Counted from the stretch's first letter, positions 46,338-59,483 are shown. The stretch: 64,000 nucleotides of DNA from Punctularia strigosozonata HHB-11173 SS5 (GCF_000264995.1 NW_006767439.1:1363512-1427511); one strand, 5' to 3'. The notes: generated by a model from the sequence alone, not told the origin. A program made the numbers and translations.

Positions 46338-47346
46338 ATATACGGGAGCCAGGGTTGGCTGACGCTGTACATATGCTTCTCATATGATGTCGATGTCAAT
46401 ACCCGCACCGTCGTCGCGAAATCGATACCTTGGAAATGCTGCGGCGTGCCCTTCCGACCTGTTGTCATTCGGTGCTGTCTGTGCCACGATATTGGGAAGA
46501 CGGCTCCATCCGCGTTCGAGGTGACAACATCGTATCAGGCTCTTTCTTAGATGCATTGAGTGCAACGATATGTTCCGGTTGACGAGCAACACACTCAACG
46601 AATCATGTTTCAGGCCACCGACGAGCGACATCTATGAACCAAAGCAGTACCCTAGGATCCGGAACGCGGCTCGTGACCAAAGAAGCTTGCTGAGGTCGTG
46701 AAGATTGAGCCAGGACTCGAGCTCGGGGACCGTATGTGAGTGTTCCAGACGTATATGATACGAACATCAGTCGCCTTAACCTCTCCTCGGTGTCCAGGCC
46801 CTTGATCCGGCGGAAGGTGCGGCCTCTAAGTCGCGACAATCTTGCAATCTGCCCCCCCCCCTATCCCCTTTTATCCTCTATGGCCCCTTCTCAGGTTAAA
46901 CCTGCGCTGGAGCCTACGCGGGCGAAGACCATCACGATGTCCAGATTGGAGTATCCAACGCGTCCTCCCCCCCCACATCCCGGGGGCGTCCACGAGGAAT
47001 CGATGCACAACATGTTCGGTATGTATTTCCCTGTACATCACGCACGCGCTCGCGCATGGAGCGTGACGGGGCGGCCCACACGAAGCTGATATCACCCGTT
47101 TTTTTTTTCCCAGGTACAATGTAACGCATTACCGGGACCTACGGTGAAGGGGCGCCCAACGTCTCCTCCCCATTCAGTCTCTCAACCGGATCAGCTCTGC
47201 CTGTAGCTCATGACAGAGCGAATAAACGACAGACGCGTTCCGGACGAGACGTCGTGGACCGCAGTGCGTGTCGTACCCTAGCCCCGGAGCTTTTTTCCTT
47301 CGTTCTGCCCGTTTTTCCTCTACTTAGGGGGGGGGGGGGGGCGGGG
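46338..47346. other. Intergenic between YVH1 and the assembly gap
   Basis: About 1 kb. Short frames on both strands are unrecognised. The last 20 bases before the gap are almost all G (47327-47346). Confidence 0.5.
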
Positions 47347-47989
47347 NNNNNNNNNNNNNNNNNNNNNNNNNNNNNNNNNNNNNNNNNNNNNNNNNNNNNN
47401 NNNNNNNNNNNNNNNNNNNNNNNNNNNNNNNNNNNNNNNNNNNNNNNNNNNNNNNNNNNNNNNNNNNNNNNNNNNNNNNNNNNNNNNNNNNNNNNNNNNN
47501 NNNNNNNNNNNNNNNNNNNNNNNNNNNNNNNNNNNNNNNNNNNNNNNNNNNNNNNNNNNNNNNNNNNNNNNNNNNNNNNNNNNNNNNNNNNNNNNNNNNN
47601 NNNNNNNNNNNNNNNNNNNNNNNNNNNNNNNNNNNNNNNNNNNNNNNNNNNNNNNNNNNNNNNNNNNNNNNNNNNNNNNNNNNNNNNNNNNNNNNNNNNN
47701 NNNNNNNNNNNNNNNNNNNNNNNNNNNNNNNNNNNNNNNNNNNNNNNNNNNNNNNNNNNNNNNNNNNNNNNNNNNNNNNNNNNNNNNNNNNNNNNNNNNN
47801 NNNNNNNNNNNNNNNNNNNNNNNNNNNNNNNNNNNNNNNNNNNNNNNNNNNNNNNNNNNNNNNNNNNNNNNNNNNNNNNNNNNNNNNNNNNNNNNNNNNN
47901 NNNNNNNNNNNNNNNNNNNNNNNNNNNNNNNNNNNNNNNNNNNNNNNNNNNNNNNNNNNNNNNNNNNNNNNNNNNNNNNNNNNNNNNNN
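47347..47989. other. Assembly gap (643 N) flanked by G-runs
   Basis: The bases are unknown. A long G-run precedes the gap and another (47990-48009) follows it, so sequencing probably failed in a G-rich or quadruplex-forming tract. The open frames that appear to span it are artefacts. Confidence 0.98.
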
Positions 47990-49738
47990 GTGGGGGGGGG
48001 GGGGGGGGGCCGCGTACATTAGCGCGAAGAACGTCGTTGGGTCTCCCTGTCGGGCGCCGTTTCGGGGGGGAGAACAACGATGGAAGGCTCTGCGATCACG
48101 ATCGGGTCCCCACCGTAATGGGCGCGCTCTGCCGGCCCACCCGGGCGCAATCGGCGTTCGTGTGTACATAAGCGCGATCAGCGCTCCTGCGCAGTGTTAC
48201 TGCTGTGGATCGTCTCGCAAGCTTCCAAGCTCGGCCAAACCGTGACATCGAACACTCTACGGTTTCCCGCGCGTTTTCCATTCTTTTGTTTGGGAGAGAG
48301 CGATAAACCCCGAGTCGGGGGCTCACGTCTAGACGCCGGAAAAAAAATCTTTTTTTTTTCCGCCACGCGTTCGTTTTTTTTTTTGTTTTTGTCTCTGGCT
48401 TCCATCTAAGCTCTATTCGACTCATGCAGCTCGAGCGGATCTCGCTATGATAGCGCTTGGTGCCTCTGACTCATCGGGACGCCGCCGAACGCTCTCTCAT
48501 CTCCTCTCATCTCCTCGGAGACAGCTCTTGGCTCACTCGGACCTTTGGCAGGTACGTTATATACGACATTGGAAACAAAACCTATTCTCATAGTCAATCA
48601 AGCGTATTCGCGTATCGCTATCGAGTATAGCCGCCGAACGGAGAGAGGGGCAAGCTGAAAGCCGAATGTGGAGCGTCCCAGGCCGCAGCTCGAATCTTAC
48701 CGAGCAAGTGAACCCGAGGGACGAAGATACGGATCGTCGTGCAAGGGAGCACGAACCGCGGGTCAAGGTAAAAAAGAAGAACCCAGTCGACCCGGCGCGT
48801 GCGCGCGCCTTCCACTGCGAATCGCGCCGTGAAACCTGCCTATTGTAGCAGACACCCGGGGGGCGCACACCCTCCGCGCCACGCGAGCCCAACGTTCCGC
48901 CACCTTTTGTCCAGCCCCCCTTTCCCTTCCCCCGGGACCTTTGCGCCTTTACGTTCTGATGGATACGAATACACGAATACGAATACGATACGCCGGTCCA
49001 AACGTCTTCCCCCAAGGTTCTATTTTACAATGCGCCCGAGGAGCTCCGCGGCAAGATTAACTCCCAAACGGTTTCTGGGTGTGGTCTGGTCTTGCCCTCG
49101 CTCCTCGCTCCTCGTGCCGCCACGCCACGCCCGCACGCACGCAATCAAGCGGAGACCGGATTCGCGGAATTTCGAAATACCGAAGAGAAAAACGAAACGA
49201 GAAAAAAAACGAGACCGGTGTGACGCCATTCGCCGGCGGAGCGAGCAGAGTTGTACTCGCTGAACGGGCCGGTCACTTACAGCCGCGCCTTCGACGAGAT
49301 GCCTTCAGGGAGAGGGATCTTTCCATCCCATCACGCGCACGCCGCCGTGCCTCGCCACCTGATGGTATTACTACCCATTACCGCCCTGGGTACATAAATA
49401 CCGAGATCTGCGCGCGCCCCGGAGGCAAGAACGAGCGAGAACGAACTGTACCGTACCGGGAACTCGCTCCCGCGTTCATCATCCACCGCGCGTACCTCCG
49501 CGCATTCCTTCCCCCCCCCCCCCCCTGTCCCCCTTCTCCTCTCTCGTTTTCACATTTGACATCTCCTCGCTCAACGTCGCACGCCTTCTCCCGACCTTTT
49601 TTCTTTCGCGACGACTACGGCGCCTGTGGTCCCGGCCCGGACCCGGCCATACACTTTGTTTTTCTTTTTGGCCTGCTCACTTGTCTCTGTCGCCTGATCC
49701 GTTGCTTGCCCGCACTACGTACCCTCCTGCGAAAGCTA
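47990..49738. other. Gap-to-gene stretch: promoter and leader of the 49.7-kb gene
   Basis: 1.75 kb with poly-T/poly-A tracts (48342-48390) and a C-run near 49511-49524. No recognised ORF. A continuous frame runs into the next gene from 49079, but it has low-complexity content and no start context; I read it as leader. Confidence 0.45.
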
Positions 49739-51941
49739 ATGGCTACAACCGCGACCGCATACGCGCCGTCGCTGGCTTTCGATTACAGCACCAACAACAA
49801 CAACCACAGCTACAGCGGCTCCTCCTACGACCCCCGTGGCCGGCCTTCCGGCACAGATCAGCTCACGCTACCGTCTCTCTCCTTCCCCTCGCCCTCGCCG
49901 TCCTCTCACCTCACGGACGACGGCGAGTCTAACGCCCATACCGACGGCGCCGATATGTCGTGGGACCCGTACCTATCCACCGCCTGGCCCTCCTTGCCCT
50001 CGTCGAGCTCCTTTAGCCATCACAGCGTGAGCGGTGCGCGACCACCCCAAGGTCAGAGCCAGATCCAGAGCCAGAGCATCCCCGACCCGGCGTATCCGAG
50101 CTACTGGACCACGCCTTCCCCGCCGTCCCCGGCCGGCGCCCAGACAGAAACGGAGGAATACGCGAGCTTCGGCTCCTCCGACCCCTCCTCGTACTCGCAC
50201 CACCACCGCTCGTACGACCACGACCCGCGCTCTCGCTCTCATGATCATACTCATCAGAGCTACCGTCACCCGAACGCCCCGCCGTCTACCTCCTCGTCCT
50301 CGCCGCGCTCCACCCGCCCGCCTTCTTCCGCATCCGCATCGTCTTCCAGGACCCTGCCCACCGCCGCCGCTTTCACCAAATCCAAGTCCAAGTCCGAGTC
50401 CGTATCCCACCGTGCGTCCTCTTCACCGACGCGGACACGGACGCGGGTCAAAACCGAGCCTTCGGAGCACGTCGGCGGCGACGGGCTCGTCGTGTTCGAG
50501 GTGCCCGAGACGCCGGGAAGCGTCTTCGGCGCGCGCAACCTCCTCGATCCCGACCGCGGCAACGAAGACGAAGACGAGAACGAAAACGAGAGGGCCGTGA
50601 CGACGACGACGATGACGACGACGAGCGATTTCCCGCTGCGCGCCACACAGGCCAGCCCCGCGATGCGCAAGATGATGGGCGGGTTCAGGTGAGAGAGAGA
50701 ACAGATCGATTTTTTATTTTTTATTCGTTTCGCGCCATTCGTAATAAATGACTTCTCGTATCCCCTTTTTTTTTCTTAGGTTAGACCCGTTCGCGATGCA
50801 CGACGGCATCCACTCCGCGTCGCGTCTTCCGGGCCAAGGCCGACGCAGGCCGCTCTCTTCTTCGCCTTCGTCTCCGTCTTCGTCTTCGTCTTCGCCTCCC
50901 TTCTTTCCGTCCTCGCCGCCGGCGCCGGAGGAAGAAGGGAAGGAGAAGGAGAGGAAGCGGCCGGGGATGACGATGTGGGGCGAGGCGCGCGCGCTCGAGC
51001 ACGAGCCGGTCGAGCTGGAGTGGCAGGCCGTGCTCGCGCACCCGGATATCCTTCGTCCCGAGCAAGAACGGGAACGCGAACGGGAGAGGGAGGAGGGCGG
51101 GTTGGACGCGGCGGGGTTGATTCGGATCGATGAGGAAGAAGGGGAGGAGGAGGGGTGCCGTGAAGAGCAAGAAGGGGGAGGAGGGAAGAAGAGAGTGGAG
51201 CCTGGTACGATTTTGTCTCACTTTGCTTTTCGCGGTTCGCGCTCAGCTGAAAAAAAATATTCTGTCTCGGACGCCAGTGCACTCGCCGGAGCCCTCGATC
51301 GGCTCGACGGGCCTCCTCGCGTATCCGTACGCGTACTACACCGCGCACCGACCACATCGACATCAATACCAGGGCCAACGTTATCGCCCACCGTCGACGT
51401 CGCCGCTCGTGTCGACCGGTTCAGCCGGGTACGACTGCCGCGGGCACGGACGCGTGCAGCCGCAGTTTGAAGAGCAACAGGCACGGACGTACACGAGCGC
51501 GGGGACGTACGCGCACTCGGCCCACGGACTCGGGCAAGCACACGTTCTCGGAGCGCGGGGGACGGGGTTGACCGTGCCGCGACGGCCGACGCATATGGGC
51601 GCGGACGGCGCGGCGGCGACGAGGCTGATGATGACGCCCGCGCAGCTCGCGTCCTCTTCTTCCTCGTCCGCCTCCTCGTTGGCTGGAGGGGATGCGTACC
51701 ACGTACGTCTTTTTATGTTTATTTATCCTTTTTGTCGGGGGTTTTTTTTTTTTTTTGACGATACGGTTTTTTTGTTTAGCATGAGCATGGAGAGATAAGT
51801 GGGACGAGGTACGCGCCTCAACCGATGCAGCGACGGCAGTCTCGGCCCACCGACTACGTGAGATCGCGGTATCCCGTGTCGGCCCCGGTGCCGAATGCGA
51901 CGACGTCTGCGGGCGGGTCGCCTTCGAGTTGGATGTCTTGA
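49739..51941 (+). CDS. Low-complexity, probably disordered protein of unknown function
   Basis: Exons 49739-50688, 50780-51204, 51278-51702 and 51780-51941; 653 residues; three GT-AG introns in phase, each with a long pyrimidine tract. Start MATTATAYAPSLAFDY follows a long leader. The protein is rich in Ser, Pro, His and Thr, with an acidic EDEDENENE stretch, a run of alternating Glu/Arg (EREREREREE), and a possible sumoylation site VKTEP. It has no membrane segment, signal peptide or known catalytic motif. The most ordered part is at the exon 1/2 junction (PAMRKMMGGFRLDPFAMHDGIHSA). The composition would suit a transcriptional regulator, but no DNA-binding domain is visible. Confidence 0.65.
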
Positions 51942-53616
51942 CGACCCACTTCGGGAGTTCGGTCGCATCCGTTGCTCGCTGATGGACTAGTGATCACCTC
52001 CGCATCCTCGGCCCACACATTGTAATTCTTGCTCGAATCGCTTGTTTTTCATACTTCCTCCCGACATTTTTCTTCTTCTTTACCGTACAGTCCTCTCGCT
52101 CCCATCTCATTGTAATCCACGCATCAAATAGTTATGAATCGATCTTTGTAGCGGACGTTCCTCGTATAACCTCGGGTACATTTGTCGATCTTAGCAGTCA
52201 GCAACGACCATGATTCGTGCCTATCGATCTCGCGGAACCTTTCTATATCGCCACGCGCCGTTGTTCGTCGAGCTTCGCAAGGGTCCGAGTCCCACTTCCA
52301 CCGGAGCTTACCACGACCGCGTCGATAGCGTTACTACTCGTAGCATTCCCTCGTGCGCAGCACGTTTCATGTTTTCGTGCAGGTGACCGGACCGAACATT
52401 GAGGAGGCACATGGAAAAGACGAGGGGCGTATTCGAGCACGATGATCATCCCTCATGCATCACGGTCGGCAAACAAAAATGACACGGATACCAAGTCAAA
52501 CGACGCCGGGGGCCGGCGGTGACCATGAGCACGGTGAGTAATGGGCCTGGCGTACGGCATCGTAGCGGAGAAAGCCCCGCGCCGATGTGGGTATGGCGAT
52601 CTCCCTCTTCGGTGGGCTCGATCTGATGACTCTGAAGCGCGGCGTGTCGCGTGGACCAGCGGCGCGGATCGAGCAGAAGAAAGCGGTGGGAAGCTTAGGG
52701 CATGCTGCAGGGCGGAGATGGTCATGGTCCGAGGCGGATAATATTGCGCATGCATGTACGGTCGCCGGTCGAAACGTGCACTAGCGCAGCGGTTCTGTCC
52801 GTGAAAACGAAGCCATGATGACATTGTCAATGAGCGGGGGACATTGGATAGACCTGCTCGCCTGCTTGGGTGGACGCGAACGAGATCTTCAGCGGGATCA
52901 AGGAATATACGACGCTCCCATAAGCGGCAACTTGAACGGCGGGCCAGAGACATCTGATGCCGGTGAGTCTTTGGTTCACGTCCGCGCTACCTGCGCCCTG
53001 ACTGCCTCCTGCTCGGACATGCCCCAGAGATCTCCTCGGGGTGCGCACATGCGGCCCTTCTCTTCCATCAGCTCCGCGCGCCTTTCAGATCTCGGGACGT
53101 CCCCTGTTTGACTTTCCTGGAACGCATCAGCTCGGGGCATCTCTCGCGCGGGGCGCATCTACATGCGCTTGCCTTATCTCCGCTAGCGGACCCAAGTTCG
53201 GCAATGACGCGGGAGATCGATTGCCTCACACGTCTCATCTCCTCGTCATTCTTGCAATCATCCAACCTGTGAAGATGAAATGCTGTGGAGAAACGTGGAA
53301 TGCCCGTCCGTACGTCCCGTGTCGTGCTGCTTTCGCGAAAACTCTTGTTCTTCCTACAAAATCGGCCCCAAACTCGACGTTTTGCGATGAGATCTCGTAA
53401 CTCATGGTGGCCGATTTCCGGATTATGAAGCAACCGAATCGTCATCTGCGGCGATGGCGACGGCCTTGAGTCTCAAGGTCCTGCCACGAGACGTGGATCC
53501 ATCTTTGTTATTCGGCTCGATGCCCTGAGTTGTGAAATTCGAAAGTTGTGAAATTCGAAGGCAAAAACCTTGGATCATTCTACCAAGACAGGATATGGCG
53601 TGTATATACCTACTGG
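51942..53616. other. Gene-poor stretch
   Basis: About 1.7 kb. Frames such as 52453-52953 (-) are open but compositionally like shadows, and no domain was recognised. No repeats seen. Confidence 0.45.
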
Positions 53617-55551
53617 TCAGATGGAAAGCGTAAGCACAGATCCTAGTTGCAAATGAAGCCGAAATCCTACGCCGGCACTAAACGTTCCAGGTAAGAACGC
53701 GTCATCAGATTCGGCCGTAAGGCGCTGGCGATAGGGTTGCAGCCAATTCGCAAGGTTCTCGACGAAATAGGAAGGAGAAAGCTTTGGATATGTCGCGAAG
53801 ATGAAGGCTGCGTGAATGTGAATGAGTCGACGGGCATCGTTGATGTGGTGGACCTGGCACATGCGAGGTTAGAACAAGGTTTTGGCCGTCGAGCGTGTAT
53901 GTACGTACAGCAGTATACAGCAGCCGTGGATCGAGCTTGATGCGCCGGTTCCGCTGGCAGAGTGCCCACCGCGGTCATCAATCGCGATCGCAGGAGTCGC
54001 ATGAGTCATCACGCTCTGTCGGAACATGCCTGATGGGCTAACGAGAACTTCGCGTAACACATCTCGAGGGAGATACCAGACGAAGAACCTTCCGGGGCAT
54101 AGAAGGAGAGGAAGGACACGTACCACCACGACATTATCCTCCTTCTCTATGAATCACGGTGGTCTGGTACATCATACCTGGAAAAAATGTGATGTTAGCC
54201 TCAAGGTGTCCGATCGCTTCATGAGTCAGTAGTGGATGTACGCGCAAGATCTACGAAGGGCACATACCGAGTGATTCCACTTGAAAGCGTGTTGACTTGC
54301 TGTACATGATTTGCTCGTGAACAGGAACGGATCCTGATACCCGCGTATGCACATCGTCCAGGGCGTTGTCGTAGACCCCTACGCCCGATTGGCCAGATCA
54401 GGAGTCGTGAAGGGCAGAAAAGAATAAGGAGTCGAACAGACCTCTGTTCGTATGTTGCGGGTCGACGGCCCCGCCTGATCATGGCATGAATACCAAGGAG
54501 GGTAAGTCGGCCGACGTAGAGTACGGTTACGTACGTCTGGGCGCGGTCCCCGAGCTCAAGCCCAGGATCGACCTTGACAAACTCAACGACATTCGTTTAT
54601 AACGAGCCACGTGCCAGATGTCTTGGTTCAGAGGCGTTCGTTCTGGGCGCCGGTGCCTGAAAAGTGGTTCGTCAAGCATTACATACTGGATAGACCCTTG
54701 AGTTCCGCTCGTCGACATGGAACATACCGGTTCGCTAGGTCGAATCTGGGAGAAGACCTGTTATCGTGGTGTTAGTACGCGGCTCGGACGTCCCTTGCCA
54801 GTCAGGCCGAGGCGACTTTCTTCTGCTGTTCTCGTGCAGGTTTCCGCCTGTGTACATCGAACCTTGCGATCGGTGCGGTATCAGGAACCGGCTAAAGACG
54901 ACAGCGAGCCCACCTCCGCGGAGAGGCCGAAGCCTGCCTACTGTATCTTCGTAACAGAGTCGGTCACGCAGGGTTCGCGAGAGAAGGCGAATACGTACAG
55001 ATAGCACGCAGATCTGTTCGGGTGGCCTTGGTCCGGGGGAGATCCGTATAGTTGGTGACCTTCACGCGACTGAGTGAGGTAACCCGAGGCCAGCCAGTAA
55101 CGGAGGCTCAAAGGGCGGTTCGCGCTCGTTGGAGACGTTGGATAAAACGGGGTATGGCGACAGCTTATGTGATACATGATGAGTATACGCGATAGCTAGT
55201 GGTAAGCTCGGTCGATGGTCTTCACAGGATACATCACGTCCAGGCGAACTCGGGGTCGAGAACTACTTTGAAGGCTCGCTGAAGAACAAACAGAGGAAGT
55301 TTCAGCGGCAGCTCTAGGTTCAGGGAGCAGACGGAGAGGAGAGTGATACGAGATGAAACACTCACGTCCACATCTCCAGCAAGTCCTCGCCGCTCCTCGC
55401 CGACCGTCATTCTCCCTGCCAATCCGTCCTCCTGCGCATCCAAGTGTCGCGTTTCTGTTCCGTGCGAAGTCCCTGGTTGTTCATGCAGAACTCCTTCTCG
55501 GGAGAAGTCAACGTGCAGCCGTGCTAGTAGAACAACTTGAGCGGTTTGCAC
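53617..55551 (-). other. Possible multi-exon gene or relic, unidentified
   Basis: Several minus-strand open segments are bounded by plausible GT-AG signals: 55330-55551, with a donor near 55360 joining a segment at 55234-55275; 54938-55177; 54527-54718; 54219-54482; 53869-54129; and the most gene-like end segment, 53617-53830, starting VHHINDARRLIHIHAAFIFA. More than one reading frame can be joined at several junctions, so I cannot give one model. No domain was recognised, and some plus-strand frames are also open. It may be a real gene, a pseudogene or chance. Confidence 0.25.
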
Positions 55552-56865
55552 GATACTATGTTCAGTTGCACGATTTCGAGGTCACATCTTCATAACACGT
55601 CCATAATAGGAGATCCTGAAAGTGGAGCGAGGAGCAGAGCTGACCGTTGCAGGAGAGAAACTCGTCGAAGAGAGTCGCACAAATTAGGATGTCGTCTGCG
55701 GCCGAGATTCAGCTCCAGGCAAAGTCACTCCTCCTCTTGCCTCGCCGCGGCTGTAAAGTCGAAATTTCACATTGTTTCCGGACAGCCTCTAACCTCGAAC
55801 AGACAAGGGAAACGAGCAACGGATAGAGCGAGTACAAGTCAGGCGCAACAGAACCGCGCGAGGAGAGTACTACTTGCCGGCAATTTCCGTAGTACGACGG
55901 CATGGCATCGTGCTCGCCTTCCTCGGCGGCGCTGCATGCCTCTGATGTTGGACCCAGTCAAACATATCGTATGCTGCCAACTGGCGATCACACCACGTTT
56001 ATTTGCTGTTCAACCGTTCACATCCCGCTCGACACCGCCGACCTTGACCAGAACCTTAACTTCGGAAGCGTTACATTGTTGATGCCGCCTTTCTCTCATG
56101 AGCTGGTAGTCGTCCCGATCTTCACGAGTGTATTAAAGGACGATACATTACACTTTCTGAGTACCTGCCGCACACCTCCTGCAGGTCCGCACGCCGGTTG
56201 CGTGACTGGGGCGCAGACTCGGAAATCCGTCAAACATCTCTTCCTTCGTGAAGGGCAACCGAATTTGTTGTACGCGTCGAGGACATATAACCTGCTAATT
56301 GCTAGCCGTGTACAGATACTGGATCATTTTGGTGGGTCAAACTCTCTCTCTCTAATAACATGTTTGATATCTCATCTTGAGCAAACCGCGATCCGCCCGT
56401 CGTGCAAGGCGCCGTCGCGTCGGCCAAACAGAGCACAACAAACAGATGGATGTGACCCTCTCTGTTTTCTTCCTTTGCCGGCGACCACAGCGTTCCCAAC
56501 CCATCTACTTTCAACATGTAGATACCGATGCCCCACATAATTGCAATACTTCAATGTAATTCTTATGCTCGAAGGCCATTGGATCCCACGAGTTCATCAA
56601 TCCGCATATATGCACTGTGCGCGTTCGTCCCCGGCACCCCGGCTACATGGTCGAAAAATCCCAGAGAACGTACCGGACGACCCTATTCCCGTGTTATATG
56701 CCGAATGCTCTTCGTCAGATCCAGCGTGCGAGAGAGAGGTACGCCACCCGCAGTCATTCTCTCAGAGGATTGACGAACATGGCTCTTAGCTCCCCTCGGG
56801 CGGGTTGATTCAAACTTGGGGGGACCTTGGACAACCGAGCGCACGAGCTCCGTCCCTCATACGCG
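55552..56865. other. Gene-poor stretch upstream of the secreted SBP-like gene
   Basis: About 1.3 kb. A frame at 55902-56540 (+) is open but unrecognised. Nothing else supported. Confidence 0.45.
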
Positions 56866-58042
56866 ATGCCGCTCATCAACCATCTCGTCATTGTCGCCCT
56901 ATCATGGTTATCCAGCCCGCTGCTCACCATCGCCAACTCGGACCCGGACACGCTCAACTACGCCGCCTTCACCCAGACCGCGACCTATTCGATCGCGAAC
57001 CAGCTCGGCTTCTTCTACGCCTTCAACCTATCCATCGCCTTCTCCTCCATCCCAAACTCCACGTTCGGCTACGCCCAGCTGCTCGCGGGGGCCACGGACG
57101 TGCTCACGGGCACGATCGACAACGCGGTCAACCTCCGTTTCAACTCGAACGAAAATATCACGGTTCTGGGGCAGTTGGATGCCGGGCCGGACATCGTCGT
57201 AGCGGGGGTGGCTGGGATTGACAGCGTGTTGGGGCTGAGGGGAAAGGCGCTGATGGTGGACTCGCCCGTGAGCGGGTACGCGTTCATGCTCCGCAAGGTG
57301 CTCAGCCTGTTCGGCCTCAGGCTCGAGAACGGGGACTACACGTTTCAGGTGAGAGCGCACTTCATCCCCTCCTCCACGCCAGCCAACTGACCCTTCTTTC
57401 TCTCTCGTGTCGCAGACCGTCGGTGCGACGACGACCCGGTTCGCGGACCTCGTCGCAGGCTCGCTCCCGGACGGCACCCCAGCTATCGCCACGATCCTCA
57501 CCTACCCCTTCACCGCCCAGCTCGGCTCCCTCCCCACCGACTCCTCCTCTGCGCCCCCGACAATCCTCGCGCGCGTCTCCGACTTCATCCAGCCCCTCAC
57601 CTCGACCGCCTTCACCATCTCCGGCGCCCTGGCCCCGTCCAAACGGCCCCTGCTGGTCCGCTTCCTCGCCGCCTTCCACGCCGCCTCCCTCTTCCTCGCC
57701 GATCCGTCCAACCGGATCTGCTCCATCCGCGCCATCGCGGCCCAGCTCAACGTCTCGCTCGAGACGGCCGAGGCGGAGTATCTCGCCGCGACGGACCCCG
57801 TCACGGGCGAGGTGGGGCCTACGACCAACTTCACCGTGAGCAGGCAGGGCCTGCTGAACGTGATCGACGTGAGGGGCCAGTTCGCCGGCGGGTTCGGGGG
57901 AGTGGATATCGATGGCGGGGAGGGGTTCAACTTCGCGGAGGCGATCGAGCCCGGGGTCGGGCAACTGGTGGACTACACGATCCGGGACGAGGCGCTTGCG
58001 CTCGCGAACCCGAACCCGTCGTCGTTCACGCCGAGTTGCTGA
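56866..58042 (+). CDS. Secreted NMT1/THI5-like (SsuA-type) substrate-binding protein
   Basis: Exons 56866-57348 and 57416-58042; 369 residues; phase-0 intron. The start at 56866 gives a signal peptide MPLINHLVIVALSWLSSPLLTIANS. The body has the layout of periplasmic-binding folds of the nitrate/sulfonate/THI5 group: ATYSIANQLGFFYAFNLSIAF near the N-terminus, an alternating region with LLAGATDVLTGTIDNAVNLR, VLGQLDAGPDIVVAG, then GLRGKALMVDSPVSGYAFMLRKVLSLFGL. Several NxT sites and the signal peptide fit secretion. No transporter partner is in sight. Family call is by pattern only; ligand unknown. Confidence 0.65.
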
Positions 58043-58493
58043 TGCTTGCAGCTTTGCGAGGACGTTATTTGTCGCGCGGGGTTGTATCTACGCGTATGTA
58101 CTCTACATCTCCCTTGCTTGGCACCCATTTATCGCCGGTCACCTCTATGAACCTCGAGAATCGATCCTATCCTTGGCTCCGAATAACGAAGCTCACTCAA
58201 GCCGGTGTCGAGTGTCCGGCGCGGGCTGCCCTCTCGCGGTCTCGACTCTCGAGACCGACACGGTCCCGTACAAGCCGTGCCGTTGACTCGTTCGGCATCC
58301 ACCAACGCATGGGATCAGTCTCATGACGTCATCATATATAATCGCGCGACATTATCGTTCCATACTCATCGCGATCAAGGGAACCCTGGCTTCACTCGTC
58401 CGCCTCGCAAGGTCGCGCTCAATCCTCAGGCTCGCCGTCAAATCCAGGTCTACTACATCGAGTCTGAGCTCGCTCGTCAAATATCATAGCAGC
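58043..58493. other. Intergenic upstream of the GST gene
   Basis: 451 bp with the 3' region of the previous gene and the promoter of the GST gene. No repeat or gene seen. Confidence 0.5.
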
Positions 58494-59483
58494 ATGCCGC
58501 CGTACACGCTCTACTACTGGCCCGAGATACCTGGCCGTGGCGAGTTCGTCCGGCTCGCGCTCGAAGCCGCCGGGGAGGCGTACGACGAGGTGTCGGACGT
58601 ACCCACGCTCACGAGCTTCACCTCGTCCACGGGGCCCGTCGGCGCCCCGCCGCACTTCGCCGTGCCCATCCTCGAGATCCCCGCCCCTTCCTCCGCCTCC
58701 TCCTCCTCCAGTTCGAAATCGAGGAAGATCACGAGGGAAGGGAGCGCGAAGGAGGGGAAAGGGTCGAGTGCGTTTTTGAGCCAGACGCCGGCGATTCTGG
58801 CGTATTTGGGTCCGAAGCTGGGGTTGGTGGGCGATGTGGAGGGCGAGGAGGAGGAGGTGCGCGAGCTGAGGAGGGCGCACGTGAACCAGCTCGTGTTGAC
58901 CGCGTTGGATCTGAACAACGAGGTGCACGACGTGAGTCTCCCGTCGCTTTCTTCCCTTCCTTTACCGGGCGATTCTGACGATATCGCCTTTTACAGACGC
59001 ACCACCCGATTGCGAGCGAGCTCTACTGTGCGTCATTCTTTCCGCCGCGGATCTTTGTTGAGGGATAAGGACAGCAGCTGATACCAACGCACAGACGAAG
59101 ACCAAAAAGCCGAAGCCGCCCGGCGCGCCGCCCACTTCCGCAAGACGCGCGTCCCCAAGTTCTTCAAACACTTTGACCTCGCCCTCGCCTCGAACCCTTC
59201 CTCCTCCTTGCACCTTGTTGGCACCACCCTGACCACCGCCGACCTGACGCTCTTCCAGGTCATAGACGGCCTCCAGTTCGCGTTTCCCCGGCTGCTCGCG
59301 TCCGCCGAGGCTTCGGGACGGTTCCCACATCTGTTCAAATTCAAGGACGCGCTGGTGAAGGAGAGCGAGAGGTTGAGGGGTTATTTGGGGAGCGTGAGAA
59401 GGAGGACGTATGGGATGGGGGTGTTTAGGCATTATGAGGAGTTGGATGGGGAGTTGGAGGCGGAGGAAGATAAGGCTGAGTGA
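58494..59483 (+). CDS. Glutathione S-transferase-like protein
   Basis: Exons 58494-58931, 58997-59027 and 59095-59483; 285 residues, longer than the usual 200-230. The N-terminus PPYTLYYWPEIPGRGEFVRLALEAAGEAYDEV is the thioredoxin-fold start of sigma-like GSTs. The cis-proline/SNAIL region is represented by FAVPILEIPA and FLSQTPAILAYLG. A Ser/Lys-rich insert (about residues 64-95) lies between them. The C-terminal helical domain contains THHPIASELYYEDQKAEAARRAAHFR and LTTADLTLFQVIDGL (N-capping ..DLTLFQ..). Likely cytosolic, conjugating glutathione to electrophiles. The middle exon is 31 nt. Confidence 0.88.

Noticed and set aside
47208-48171. Three long frames across the N-filled gap
   Set aside because: The N bases contain no stops by definition, so these are artefacts.
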